A stretch of 64,000 nucleotides of DNA from NCBI GenBank assembly GCA_006937955.1, contig SSNP01000015.1:337968-401967 (forward strand), read 5' to 3'. The notes beneath the pieces were generated by a model, which was not told the DNA's origin, ran no database searches, and saw only the letters and a list, made by a program, of their open reading frames with translations. The stretch comes from Pachypanchax playfairii. Lineage: Eukaryota > Chordata > Actinopteri > Cyprinodontiformes > Aplocheilidae. This document shows positions 10,545-21,700 of the stretch, piece by piece. Within the stretch, counting starts at the first letter, position 1. Every line of letters begins with the position of its first letter. The position numbers and the translations under genes are program-made.

Positions 10545-11321
10545 TTAAAGGAACTTAAGGCAGCTTTACAAAATCTGACTCAGTGCTGCCGCGACAGGCG
10601 CTGTGGCTAACTGCAGCCACCAGCCAAGCCGGCACGGGAGCGCGCACAGACACTTTACAGACTGTTCGTCTTCACAGCACTGCACCGGGGAGGCTAACAT
10701 ACTTCACGTCAGGTCTCTCCACTCTGTTATTTGATTTGATTTCATCATTTTCATACTGTATCAGGCTCTAAACACGACCTATAATGTTTTCTCACCTGGT
10801 CACAAGGAAATGAGCCATGTCAGCATCCGTTTTCACTCCCAAATGCAGCTGAAGTTCCCTCCATGAACCGAACGCATATCCAATATTTATGCGGGTGCCT
10901 GCCCGGCTTCGGTCATATTTTTTTTTAGACTCACGAGATGCCGCTGATAAAGTCTTTTTTTTCTTCGTGGTGCCACTTTTTTGGGGGGTGAGAGTGGATG
11001 CAGGTCGTTTGCTGGCTGCAGAAACATCCATAAGTATACCTTCAGTGTTTGAATCCAAGTCCACGGCGGCATGTACTTCCTGTTCAAGAGCTGTCGGCAA
11101 CGCGCATGCAGCGTCAATTTACGTCACATCCCTACAACTGCGCGGGAAATTCGGACGTCGAACTGCAGAACATTATGTGGCACACAGCGTTTCCAAGGCA
11201 ACAGACATATATGCAGATGGCCTCGTTATTATGGGTTTTTAATGCTTCATGACCCATTAGCATTGAATAAACTGGAAATGCATGTGTAGTTTTTCACAAA
11301 TCTTGCCTTATGTCCCTTTAA
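10545..11321 (-). mobile_element. TTAA element C with retained 5' exon
   Basis: Left end TTAAAGGAACTTAAGGCA (10545-10562). The right end read inward is TTAAAGGGACATAAGGCA (11321 to 11304), so the TIRs match at 16 of 18 positions including the TTAA. TTAAAGGRA is the terminal signature I associate with Kolobok/T2 elements, and that assignment is inference. The 777-bp element is CpG-rich and carries a minus-strand coding exon ending in a splice donor. That suggests an internally deleted derivative of a larger, intron-containing transposon. Confidence 0.7.
10796..11031 (-). pseudogene. First coding exon of a transposon-derived protein (truncated gene)
   Basis: From the first in-frame ATG (11031-11029), 78 codons plus two nucleotides run to the splice donor CCAG|GTGAGA at 10796/10795. 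The frame then stops immediately in the intron. The peptide has a basic, lysine-rich middle (TTKKKKTL, ESKKKYDRSRAG). It ends in a block of the form R-[IV]-N-I-G-x-A-F-x-x-W-R-E-L ... K-T-D-A-[DE]-[ML]-A-x-F-L. I recognise that block as a recurrent N-terminal motif of multicopy uncharacterised fish proteins that are probably transposon-encoded. The open frame continues upstream of the ATG to about 11119 without another ATG. No downstream exon is visible before the element ends at 10545, so the gene is a fragment. The exact function of the motif is unknown to me; DNA binding is plausible from its basic character. Confidence 0.55.
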
Positions 11322-13233
11322 TAAAACTGAGTGTTTCTTGCTGCTACACTAACAGAACTCACGCAAACCCACTGGAAGCTGCAATGAGCCGATGCCTGTT
11401 TGTTAAGCTGTATCACACAGAGTCTCTATCATTAAAGCCATGAAGTCTAAAATCCTGTTTTGTTTTCTTTCAGTTTCCTTTTTATCTTTATTTAACTACT
11501 GCAGCATCTCATCATACAGTCTCCTCCCCAAGCAGAGAGCACCATCTCTATTTAAATCCTCTGACTAAAAATCTCAATCTTAATCTGAGTTTTTGTAGTT
11601 GATGTGTTTTTTAAATAAACCCATTTAGAAATCTCAATCTGGTCAAATTGGATTAGTTTTAGCTCCGTTTTGAAATCATCTAATTGCTGGTAGCTGTTAC
11701 AGTTTGGGGTTCTGGCTGAGAATGAAACACCACTCACTTCACTGATGTGATAATGCAGATTACTTTGTCAGGAAAAACCCGACCTCCCGAGGCCCTGCAT
11801 CCATCTGAACTTTGGTTCTTGTCACCAGTGAGATTTTATTCTGTTGAACTTGGACATGTTATCCTTTTTGAATGATGTTTTCTGTCAATTTGTTGATTTT
11901 TCAACACAAATATTAACTTTAAAATCTTGTATGTTGTCTTAAAATGATATTTTTTTATTCTAAACTGTAAAAAAATGATTTTTTTTTACGTGCCTGAAAT
12001 CTCACTGACTATAAATATCCAGAGAAAGTGACAAATTTGCATGAAATTAAACTTTAGGTGTCAGGAGGATGTCACAGAAAACTCATGATGTTTTTTTTTT
12101 ATGTTATTTTTGCAAGTTAGTGAAGATTTCCATAAATAAAAAACCTTACGGTAAAAGAAAAATATTGAAGAAAATTTAGAACAAAAAACGTTTATGAGCA
12201 GATTTCAGCCAGTTTGTGCAGATGGACACATTGTATCAACTGTTTTGTCAGATTGTCAAAATATTCTATTCTAATTGTTCTTTTAGTAAAAAGAAGTTTC
12301 TTTATATTTAATGAAAGTGCTTCCTGAACCATCCGTTCATATAAATGTCTCTATAAAATAAATAGAAAATTACAAATGTAATAACTTTCCCAACTGTTGA
12401 TTAACTTGTGTCACCTGGGTGGTTTATTCTGTTTTACTGAGTCTCAATCTTTTTCATGACTGTTTTGTGTTTCCCTATTTTTTTCTGTCAGCAACATTCA
12501 ATACTGTGTATCTATTCCTTTTATTTGCATATCGTCTTATTTAGTTGCTTTTCTTATTTTGAAATGCTTTGGCGATGTTTCACAAAGTGGGTCATTAATT
12601 TCAACACAGAAGCAGGTGGATCAAAGGAAACTCTGGTAGGAAAGATGAGGTGATTTATGTCGCGCCCCACCTTATTCCATCCCAGCTGAAGTGCCAGGAT
12701 CCTCAACCCGGCAACACGTGTCAGCCCACATTAAGAGGACCAGTGAACAATGGTCTCAGTCTGGAGCAGGTGCTGGTTACTTGGATGTGCATTAATGGGT
12801 GTGGGTGTGTATGAGAGAGAGAGAGATGAGTCTATCTGCCATCTGGAGCTCAGAGGAAATCCCAGGTGAGGCAGAAACTTGAATGTGCTGTTTCTATCAG
12901 CTGACTGAGTGGCCTCTCTCAAGGATCCAAACACTTTATTAGAGATGACCCCCCCACCCCCCTCCCCCCACCACCACACACACACCTGACAGGTTTCCTG
13001 TTGTGCAGTTAGTGAAGACACACACCAATTCAGAGAGTGTGAAATGAGCCATTACAGGGTGTGCAGCTCAAGGCTGCAGGACCTTTTCAGGTGGACTGAC
13101 CCAAAATGAGATCAGCAGGCCAAGACAAGTTTATTTAGCAAACTATAAACTAATCAAAGCATCGAAGGATTCATGTCACCCAATGCCTTTTATTTTTTTG
13201 CCAGAGTTTTAAACTAATATTGTCATAGTGTGT
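11322..13233. other. Gene-free stretch with simple repeats
   Basis: Mostly AT-rich. A short (GA)n lies near 12812-12826, and a C-rich/CA tract at 12950-12985 (C runs then CACACACA). The open frames at 12456-12653 and 12731-13021 are shadows of low-complexity sequence. Confidence 0.5.
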
Positions 13234-14430
13234 GTTGAACAGACCCAGATGCAGGCAGGACTCGAAAATTAAACACTTTCCTAAGAAATAACAAAGAGTG
13301 ACTGAGGCAGCCAACATCTCCTTAAAAAGGCCATTTCATACATATTTCAGGACTTTGTGGTTATTTCTTAAGTATTAACCAGTAATATGAAACATTTTAT
13401 ATCTAAAAAACGTCAGGAAACACTGATTAACAGACCTTTCAATCTGTCTGCATTAAAATTCGGGTGGTTCCGGCTCCTTCTGTCAGGCTTCGGGAAGCAG
13501 CTCGTTCATATTCATTATTCGAATTTGCTGGACTCAGATTGGCTAACAAACTAGCCTATGAGAGCAAGGTATGTTTCCTGCCCCGCTGTGCATGGCAACG
13601 TCAGACATCGTGTCTTCCTGTTTGCTACGTCTTATGCTACAGCTTTTAGCTAGCAGCATGCTAGGCGTGGTTTCAACTGTGGAAGCCGATGAATACTAAC
13701 GAACAAAGGAGTTGTGACGAAACAGATACAGGCCGTTCGGACTCGGTAGAAATTGGGTTTTATCACCACCTGCGTAGTTTGAGAGATAAAAACTGAAACA
13801 GAAGTTATTGACCTGTTTTCACACCCACTATGAAGGTAAGAACACCTGTGGAGCTAAAATATTCAACAGAAACCTCAGAAAAAACGTTTTTAATGGAAGG
13901 GCCTCTTTAACTTAAAAAAAAAAAAACAGAATGACCCAGACAACAGGAAATATAAGAAGCTGAAGGAACACAGAGGGCGAGCAGGAGGATCTGAAAAGCT
14001 GAATGAGACTGAGGACAGGTGACAGCAGAGTGAGGACAGCTGGGGAGGAAGAGCAGAGGGATCATCAACAAGGATGATGAAAAGGTGTGGCAATTAACCA
14101 GAGAGTAAACTGAGGAGCAGAGGATATCTAAACACAAGGAATCACAAAAACCTCCCTGGGACTAAAATGATATACTAATTATAAACTAGAATACTTATTA
14201 TAAATGATATACTTAAACTACTTAAACTAAAATTAAAGAAATAAACAGGATCAAACTTAAGAATAAAGAACTGAAATAAAAGAGGGATTTGGGAAACGTG
14301 AGAAACTGACTATAAAAAAAAGGTGTTCAGAAAAACTTTTAAAAATACACAATCCAACTGAAACACTAAAAAAATAAAATCACAGGACAAACAGCAATAA
14401 ACCAACTCAGAACTACAACAAATCTTATAT
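13234..14430. repeat. Older dispersed repeat split by family D copy 1
   Basis: AACAGACCCAGATGCAGGCAGGACTC (about 13239-13264) before the family-D insertion, and the A-rich segment after it (about 13911-14430, with AAAATCACAGGACAAACAG and AACTACAACAAATC), look like the two sides of one A-rich teleost dispersed repeat. The family is not named. Boundaries are approximate. Confidence 0.35.
13322..13910 (+). mobile_element. TTAA family D, copy 1
   Basis: A 589-bp element bounded by TTAA at 13322-13325 and 13907-13910. Ends are TTAAAAAGGCCATTTCATAC and, inward on the other strand, TTAAAGAGGCCCTTCCATT. It is the reverse orientation of copies 2-4. It contains ATGAAG|GTAAGA (ATG at 13830, donor at 13835/13836) in a CpG-containing leader, resembling a minimal first exon. 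Non-autonomous. The Kolobok/T2-like assignment rests on the TTAA plus AGRR ends only. Confidence 0.8.
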
Positions 14431-14480
14431 TAGAATGATCGTTGTTGTGCCTACAATGTTTTATTAGCACTTGTTGGACT

Positions 14481-14720
14481 ATACATGTTGTGAAAAACCT
14501 AAAATTTCAGCTCAGGTAAAACGGATCGAGTAAAAGCCACTTTGTGTTCGCTAAAATTGAATTGCTGCGGGGGCCATTTTGAATTGGATTTACTCCAAAC
14601 GTTAATCGGTTGTCGATGTACATCCAGTGAAGACTCTGAGAGTTTCATTAAGATCGGTCCAGCGGTTCACAAGATGTTTTCAGAAACACACACAGAAACA
14701 GACTCCAATAGGAGATAATC
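14481..14720. repeat. Dispersed repeat (CCATTTTGAATTGGATT type), copy 1
   Basis: GCCATTTTGAATTGGATTTACTCC, then AGTGAAGACTCTGAGAGTTTCATTAAGATCGGTCCAGCGGTTCAC. The same ordered blocks recur at 37711-37880 (CCATTTTGAATTGGATTGACTCC ... TGAAGACTTTGACGGTTTC). Diverged teleost interspersed repeat of unknown class. Confidence 0.5.
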
Positions 14721-15528
14721 ATTATCTATTTTTTCGGCACCAGACATGTGTTTACATTTTTGACGTCATGCTGTTTAAATCAGCCTTAAAAATGTTCACT
14801 TTAATCTTTAAAATATTTAAAACAAAATCAACTATAAGATTATTTTCTGGGTTTTTTTCTCTAGAAATCAGTATATGAACCAAACAATGTTGTTTTTGCT
14901 TCAGGAAGACAAGTAGCAAGCAGAGCTAATTTTATAAATAATGCATAGGATGAATTGGGAATCTCTTTTCTAATCATGGTGAAGATGCAGCCTGAGCAAG
15001 AGAGCGAGAGAGAGAGAGAGTTACCTTCATCACAGAAATGTGTCACGAGAGATTAGACATACTGTGATGCAGTATGTGATTGTCAAATTATTAAATAAAA
15101 GATTCCATCCATAACCAGGTTTGTTTTTAATTCACACTAGATGAACATTTAACAAACAACATCTTATTAATTCTCACTGCTGCATAAAGACGCAGACATT
15201 TCCTGTGAGATTAGTTTCATGAGGTCTGACATTTATTTATAGTTGCGTTAATAACACTGTTCATTGTAACTTTTGGGGCTTTTTCTTCGTTTTTTTGACT
15301 GAATTACAACAACAACAAAAAAAAAACAAAGTCAAGTAGTTCTACACTGAGACTTTGGTTTGCCTGAAGAAGTTTGTTCTGTTTAATCTCCCAATTTAAA
15401 ATTAAAGAGCATTTAAATTAAATCACACATTGATGTTGTTGTAATTGGCAAGTTGAGGTGCAGGAGAAAAACCAAGACATCCCTCTGCTCTGTGATTCGG
15501 TCTTTCAGGATCCCAGAGAGGGTCTAAT
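14721..15528. other. Gene-free stretch with (GA)n
   Basis: A GA-rich microsatellite lies at 14998-15022. The open frames (14627-14878, 14861-15046) have no domain. Nothing else recognised. Confidence 0.5.
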
Positions 15529-15536
15529 GTTCTGGG

Positions 15537-16210
15537 TAGGGCCGGGCGAAATGGTAACATTTTCATATCATGTTTTTTTTTTCTAAATTCTTTTACGATA
15601 ATTGACAGGTTATTTTTTGTTTGTTTGTTTTTTAATACGACCACTGTTATCCACATTATCTTCTAATAAGTAAAGAATTACTGCATTATTAAAAAGTAAA
15701 TTTTATTGTCATATGGACAGTAAAATGTTTTTGTTGCACAACCTCTTCAAAATAGGACTGCCAATAGGGGGCAGTAATTAAGTTAAAGAATTAGAATGAT
15801 AATGATTACGTGTTTAATGACGAGCTAAGGTGGTGAAGCAAATGGCTACCACTTTTGCTCAACTGCATTAGCAACTGATAGTTGTGATCTGAGTCCGACC
15901 TTTCAAAGCCAAAGAAATTCCATTCTACAGACGTCGCTCCTCTTTTTGAAATAACTTGGTCTGGGTTAGTAATTTGAAAGTTGCTGTTACAGCCCCCGCC
16001 AGCAGCGATTCTTTATTCAAAATTTTATTTTTCCACATGTGTGGTCTTGGCATGTAGTATAGAAATTGGTACCCGCAGAAATACGTTCCCACTTTCAACG
16101 TTCTGGACGCTGTCCTAGCTGTTCACCGAAATAGCAATATGGGAAAAATTCACATCATAACCAAAATAAACACTGCTTTTCGACGTGAACCGGTATACCG
16201 CCCAGCCCCA
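15537..16210. mobile_element. hAT-type non-autonomous element
   Basis: Starts TAGGGCCGGGCGAAATGG. The far end read inward is TGGGGCTGGGCGGTATACCGG, imperfect TIRs of the CAGGGCTGGGCGATA type. It is flanked by GTTCTGGG (15529-15536) and GTTCTGGT (16211-16218), a 7/8 match to the 8-bp duplication typical of hAT. 674 bp with no transposase frame. The related element at 27923-28513 has similar ends. Confidence 0.7.
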
Positions 16211-16357
16211 GTTCTGGTTCTGCCCTGGAGGGTCCATCTAATGGGACATTCCCAGAAAACCTCAAGTGGAAAGCAAACAGGAAGCATCCAGATGCCTGAA
16301 CCGCCTTTCCAGTCACATCTTTACTCTGAGTTCTGCCCAGAGCTCCTCCCCCTTTCT

Positions 16358-16445
16358 CTAATCCAATCCAACTTTATTTATAAGCACTGGACCAAAGTGC
16401 TGTACATTTATACATGACACAAAAACCAGTACAAAAGAAAAAAAA
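16358..16445. repeat. Teleost dispersed repeat (TTTATTTATAAGCAC type)
   Basis: ATCCAACTTTATTTATAAGCAC, then CCAAAGTGCTGTACA and an A-rich tail. Organised like the repeat at 8441-8530 but diverged. Confidence 0.5.
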
Positions 16446-16671
16446 ACAGCCCTGTCTAAAAACATAAGAACATAAAATCAGCTCTGAATCCAGACGCACT
16501 CTGCAACAGTCGCAAATTTAAGTTTTCTAAATTATTATGACATAATCAAGTCTGTGAACTGTCAGAAAAACCAAATACTTTAAAGTTTTATTACAGTGTT
16601 TAAGATAAAAAATATTTATTGGGAATCATTGATTATTATCATACATTCAAAGGTAACTTCATTTTCTACTC

Positions 16672-16860
16672 TTCATGCTGATGGTCCTACTGTTGCCTTG
16701 CAGAAAGAAGGTCCCGGGTTTGAAACCTGTTTGGGATCCTGATTAGATACACTTTAATACCAGATTAGACCCCCTTTTGCCTTCAGAGCTGCCTTAATTC
16801 CTCGGAACACAGAATCAACAAGGTGTCGGAAACGTTCCTCAGAGTTTATTCAGAAAACTT
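16672..16860. repeat. SINE-like fragment and transposon-end fragment
   Basis: GTTGCCTTGCAGAAAGAAGG followed by TCCCGGGTTTGAAACC (about 16692-16727) resembles the B-box side of a tRNA-derived fish SINE. It is abutted by ACCAGATTAGACCCCCTTTTGCC (about 16759), then a block ending AATCAACAAGGTG. I recognise this second block as a common teleost repeat; the relic at 39064-39330 may belong to the same family. Confidence 0.4.
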
Positions 16861-18160
16861 TGTAGTTTGATTTTCCAAAATGTGACTTTTAACATCTGAG
16901 AGAATTCTTGGTTTGTTCACTGTCACAGTGCGTTAGCTCACTTTCAAATTCCTCCAACTCGAGCAATGTGCGTTTAAAAAAACATTGTAGCTCTTTCAGT
17001 ACCTCGTTTCAGGTGAAAAGAACCCCTGAATGTTACGCCCCTCTGCCTCCTGACTGGCCCAGCAGGGATTTTTGCAACAGTCTGCATTACTTTGATTGTG
17101 TTAACTGGCTGCACCTGCACGATGTGGCTGAAAGCACATCACCACTGAAGCTGTTAGCTGCCTGCTCATGTTGGTTTTCTCACACTTAATACATGTAGGT
17201 TACTGTTTAATTAAAAAAAAGTCTCTCAGTGAGCCGGGTCCTGATTCTGAACGGTAAGGTCTTTTGCTTAAAGTAAATCTGATTAGAATATTGTAAGATA
17301 AAGAACTGGAGATGGTGATGTTGTAATTTTCTTATGTATTGAAGCTTATTTGTTACATGAAACAGTAAAAAACTTTTATAGTTTTGCTTTTTCCAAACGT
17401 AAAACTCCCAAAATCCAAAGAGCTGAGATGAATCTCACATGCATCAGTCATGAGAGGTTCTTTTCTGAACAACATCTTATGTATGAAGTGCATGTGTTCA
17501 CTCTGTCTCAGTCTTACTAGCTTTTCCAAAACACTACTTTTTAATCATTCTCTTAACCCACGCGCCGCCTCGGCCCATCACCCGTCCGTTGTCCCCCTCT
17601 GCGTGACACTTCACAGCTCTGTCATCTGAATGATTCCTATCAAGAAAAGAAGGAGGAAACGAAACTGCTCCCTTTTTTGAATTCTGAGCCTTTTTTGGAG
17701 GACTAACTGTGCTGTAAAAGATGATCCACTTGTCTCTGAAAAGAAACAGCATCAGGCAACATGTATGTCATTCAGATGTACAGTTAGATTTGAATCCTTG
17801 CATGTTGTGTTGGCTTTTCAGTGTTTTTATGAGGTAATAGCGTGTAGGAGATCATTCAGCATGTCTGCACACATGCTGCTATAATTCTATTCTTTCGGTC
17901 TATTTATCTAGAGTGGATGTTATTTCTCATTTGAAGGTTTTGTTGAATAACAATGATAATAATAAAAGCAATAATTGTTGTGTTACATTGTTTTAAATTA
18001 ATATTCAGTGTAAAACTAATTATTTTTGTCCCCCTAATTTGAAAAATTGTTTTTTTGATTGATTTAATTTTTTTTTTTTTTTCGGGGAACATGTTAAAAG
18101 TGCGTATCTGGGCAAAAAAGAAAAGGAAAAAGAGGCGAATTTGATATTTTTTGCAGTGTG
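16861..18160. other. Gene-free stretch upstream of the cadm2-like promoter
   Basis: Plus-strand frame 16908-17189 and minus-strand frames 17534-17752 and 17904-18236 show no domain. An impure T run lies around 18068-18082. No repeat boundary recognised. Confidence 0.5.
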
Positions 18161-18175
18161 TCACAACTGAACGGC

Positions 18176-18713
18176 TCCACCCCAGTCCGCCCCCGTCGCT
18201 TAATCTCCATCGTGATTGGTTCTTTCTTGACGCCAATCAAATGGTGTGGGCGGGATTCAAACAATCCACTCGTGCTCTCCTGCTCCGTGGACTGTGCGCC
18301 ACAGCAGACCAAGAGCAGACGTGCATACGGGAACCGCAGTGTTTATCCTGTAACCAGAGGAGCGCGCTTCTCAGGCTGTCAGCTTTATTACGGCTGGAGG
18401 TTTATGTTTGTGTGTTTGTTTTTATTTTCCAGAGTTCCACAAACTGAGTGGACCTCACCGGTGCATCCCTGACAACATCCAGATTACTGTTTCAGAGGAG
18501 GAAGAATATTTTCCATTTTCGAAAAACAGCAGAAATAGTCTACGTGAGGTGAAGTCGGTTTTGTTTGGTTACCACAGACGCACCAAATACGCGCTCCCAT
18601 AGGTCCACTTGGATAGCTACCAAAGCCGTCCGGTCCGGTTCGGTCAGGGGTCCAGAGGGGAGACGGAGAGGAGAAAATAACCTGGAAGACGGAAACAAAA
18701 AGAAGACGGAAGG
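18176..18713 (+). promoter_or_regulatory. Putative cadm2 promoter and 5'UTR
   Basis: An inverted CCAAT box (ATTGG, 18215-18219), a direct CCAAT box (18233-18237) and a GC box (GGGCGGG, 18248-18254) lie within 40 bp, about 460 bp upstream of the ATG. CpG content is higher than around it and no TATA box is obvious, so a CpG-type promoter is likely. A good splice acceptor (pyrimidine tract 18401-18430 then AG at 18431-18432) could mean an intron within the 5'UTR. From 18433 to the start codon no ATG occurs in any frame. The transcription start cannot be placed from sequence alone. Confidence 0.5.
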
Positions 18714-18774
18714 ATGAATTTCAAGAGTCATTTGGTTTTCAGCCTCTACACTGTTTGTGGGATTCTTCTGAAAG
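18714..18774 (+). CDS. cadm2: Cell adhesion molecule 2 (CADM2/SynCAM2)-like, signal-peptide exon 1
   Basis: First coding exon of a secreted-pathway protein. Twenty codons plus one nucleotide run from ATG 18714 to the donor AAAG|GTGAGC at 18774/18775, giving a phase-1 intron, the usual junction between a signal peptide and an immunoglobulin domain. The peptide is a short polar N-terminus (NFKSH), then a hydrophobic core LVFSLYTVCGILLK. From memory, mammalian CADM2 also has a 20-residue first exon with K at position 4 and the motif Y-[ST]-V-C-G-[IL]-L-L at 12-19; identity is about 9 of 20. CADM2 is a neuronal Ig-superfamily adhesion protein (three Ig domains, one membrane span, short PDZ- and 4.1-binding tail) acting at synapses and axons. 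The start is supported by A at -3 and by no upstream ATG back to 18433. The absence of any further exon over 45 kb fits the very large first intron of CADM2. The gene is partial here, and paralogue a or b cannot be decided. Confidence 0.7.
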
Positions 18775-21700
18775 GTGAGCAGGATGAGTGGTGCGTACGT
18801 GAATGTCCCTTATATGCGTGTGTGTGTGAGTGTAGGCGCACATGCTCCAGGCCAACTGCAGGGCAAGATGAAGGGAGCAGAACGCGCGGTCACACGCGGG
18901 GTCCCTGGCAGACAGATGATGATGATGGTGATAAGCGCTTTTTCGTACACATGCATGCACGTGCGAGCGCGCGTAAACACACTAACACGCTTGAGTGTGT
19001 CTGTGGCTGATATACGTGCCCCTAATCTGTGTGCGTTTGTCTGCAGACGCGCGTGATGTGCCACAGTCATAGAGGAGCGGAGGCTCGTCCTGCTCGCACT
19101 GAGCGTCTCGTGCACCTCAGTGTTTCAGGACAGGGTTGACTCCATACATGAACGCACACTGACCGGAGCACGTCATGCAGAATGATGAGGGCGTCTCGTG
19201 CACCTACTGTTGTGTCCCGTGCACGACCAGACACACCTCACCATGAAATCACCAACCCCGCGGCTGTTTCTGACTTGCTGGATGATTTACGGATTCACGC
19301 GCTGTGCAGCTTGTTGTTGTGGATTCTGGAAGCATAAACCTCCCCCCCAGACTTTTTATTAATATATTGATCTTAAAAAAGAATCACTACAAGGACTTGG
19401 GTTGTCTTTTATAATTTGGAGGTTGACTTTCCAAAGATCATCATAAACGATTAAAAGCCTGTATTTATTTTTTTCTAGACACATAGCTTATAAAATGAAA
19501 GTCACGTGGCTCCTAATTACCAGGCTGTACCTCTGATTTCTGTTTGACTGAAAGATCTGAAAAGAATTTGATCATAGTAGCGATGACATTCTGAACTCCT
19601 TGACTATTTTATTTATTTATTTTTTATTCATCAAATCATACTTAGAACAACTGGCGACATTTAGACAGGACGTTTGAGTGTAAACAGGGTGGAGGGGGGG
19701 GGTTAGGGCGTGGAAGCGGGGGACAAGGTCACCGTTACTGAGCATCATCACCTGCTCAGCTGTTTGTAAAATGGCTCACGTGTGTTTTGTTATTCAAGTA
19801 GAACTTCATCAGATAAACATGTGAAAAGCATCACAATCAAGAGAAAAAGTTTCCTGTCCGTGGACATTTCTAAATAAAGAGATTTTTGCATATGCACGGT
19901 GCTTTAAAACACTTCATATTATGTTCCGGGTGGCATCTTCGTGATATCAGACACATTATCATTATGTAGGAAGTTAAAGAGGGAACACGTCGTCTTGAGT
20001 TTGAAGATTTGTACACCCATGCTGTGCAGAACAGCGGGTGGGAGGGTTATGATATTCTTTTTTTTGTAAAACAATTGCCCATCTAACTTATTCCGCACGA
20101 AGATTCAGACCCCTCACCGCCAACTAAATTCAAGATGTTGAGTGTTTAAGGGTCTGGATAACAGCTTCAGTTACATGAAAGACAAAATTAGCATCATCTT
20201 GACTTTAACCGCGCTTCTCCACGCGAGCAAAAGCACAACTCCAGATAAGAGATTATTCCTGCTCGAGTCCTCTGATTGTTTGTTGTTGCGCCTTTGAAGT
20301 GTGCTTTATGTGTGCGCACGGATGAGACTAGGGACAGTCCTTTGTTAATAACCAGACATGATTAAGGCCATTCTTGACTTAATGAATTGGTACGTAATGA
20401 GGTATCTAAGGGCGTGTCTGACAGCTTCCGCAGCGCGATCAGATTGATGTTTCAGCCTTTTTTCTCTTTAGAACATGTGATCAAGGCGTGTATGTTCATT
20501 GTACATTCCTGTAAACGTGTCTTCTGTTTGTATAGCTTATGTTTGAAGAGGCCTAAGCGAGCTGCGAACAACACTCAAACCACACCAATCTCTTCCCCTC
20601 TCGTCCTAACCCTGAAGAGGATAATACCAGGCTGCCTGATTTGAACAGTCATCTCTCGGTGCGAGACCTATTATTGCATAGGTTCCGCACAGCAGGCAGG
20701 TCGGCCTCCTTCCGAATGAGGTCTATCAAAGGAAAAAAAAAAAAAGAAGAAGACGTGGCCAATCCTCGCGCTCCTTAAATGACAGCTGTTTCGGGCCCTC
20801 TGGCCTTGAGCCAGCTGGCATCAAGAGATCCGAAGACACTAAATCTCTGTCTCTGTCTAGGCCTGCGCCACTTATAAGCCCAGACGTAAGGCGATGTGAT
20901 GGAGGTCGTTGTTTACCAACAGCACGGGTTGTTAACGTATTATCTAGAGTGTGTCATGTGCCCGTGCTGGAGCCGGAGAAAACAGCCTGTTATGCAAATG
21001 GGCTTCTTACGTAAGAGCACAGGGCTGAGCAGTAGGCGAGGGGAGGTGGAGGCAGAGAGAGGGAGAGATGCAGAAGTAGGGAGATGCTCTAGAATAGAGG
21101 AGTTAATATAAGAGTAATGTGGGAGCAGAGGTGTGGAGGAGGAATGTACAATCTCCTCAAAGTGTTTGTGTGTAAGCTGGTTGCTGTTTGCTCTATGGAT
21201 GCTTGTTTATCGCTGCTGCTCTGACCGTTTCCTGTCGCTTTGCCTGCTTGGCAGTCGGTCTGTTCTGAACTCTGATCTTGTTAGCCTAAATACAAACTCC
21301 CGCTGAGGAATGTGTTTATCCCCACAGTGAGACTAAGCTGCTGAAGGCTGACCCTCCATCCCTCTGTACTTCCGTCCATTCCTCCCTCGCTTCATCCTCC
21401 CATCCTGGTGTGGAGCTTTGTACCACAGTGAGCGTGGGAAAGCTACTGATAACAAGCGGCCTTGTGTGAGCGTGTGTGTGCGTCTGTGTGTTTGCAGAGC
21501 CTCTGATTACCGGCGACAAACAAGATGTTTCTTCTTTTCTTGCTTACTTGCAGTTTCCCTCCCTTTTGCTGCGAGCGTGTTCGCTTTCACGCTGCACATG
21601 TTACATGCGCTGCACCCTCACCAGGAAACATCAGTGAATCATCTGTAGTGCTGCTTCGATGTGCATCACACATACATACACACATGGAGCTCCAGTGTGG

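Noticed and set aside
10331..10610. Open frames with IYIYIYIY runs on both strands
   Set aside because: Translation of the TA microsatellite and Tc1 ITR.
16692..16727. tRNA gene candidate (B-box-like GGGTTTGAAACC)
   Set aside because: No A-box or cloverleaf; better explained as a SINE fragment.
18151..18472. Two overlapping plus-strand frames of about 100 codons in the promoter region
   Set aside because: CpG-rich promoter or leader; the frames contradict each other and lie upstream of a better start. At most upstream ORFs if the 5'UTR is unspliced.
18739..19115. Overlapping frames with TRARTCMHV and THTHTHT peptides
   Set aside because: Products of the TG/CpG-rich start of the intron on both strands.
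19688..19722. G-rich tract as a functional quadruplex
   Set aside because: The sequence could fold, but nothing ties it to a function; kept only as a note in the intron entry.
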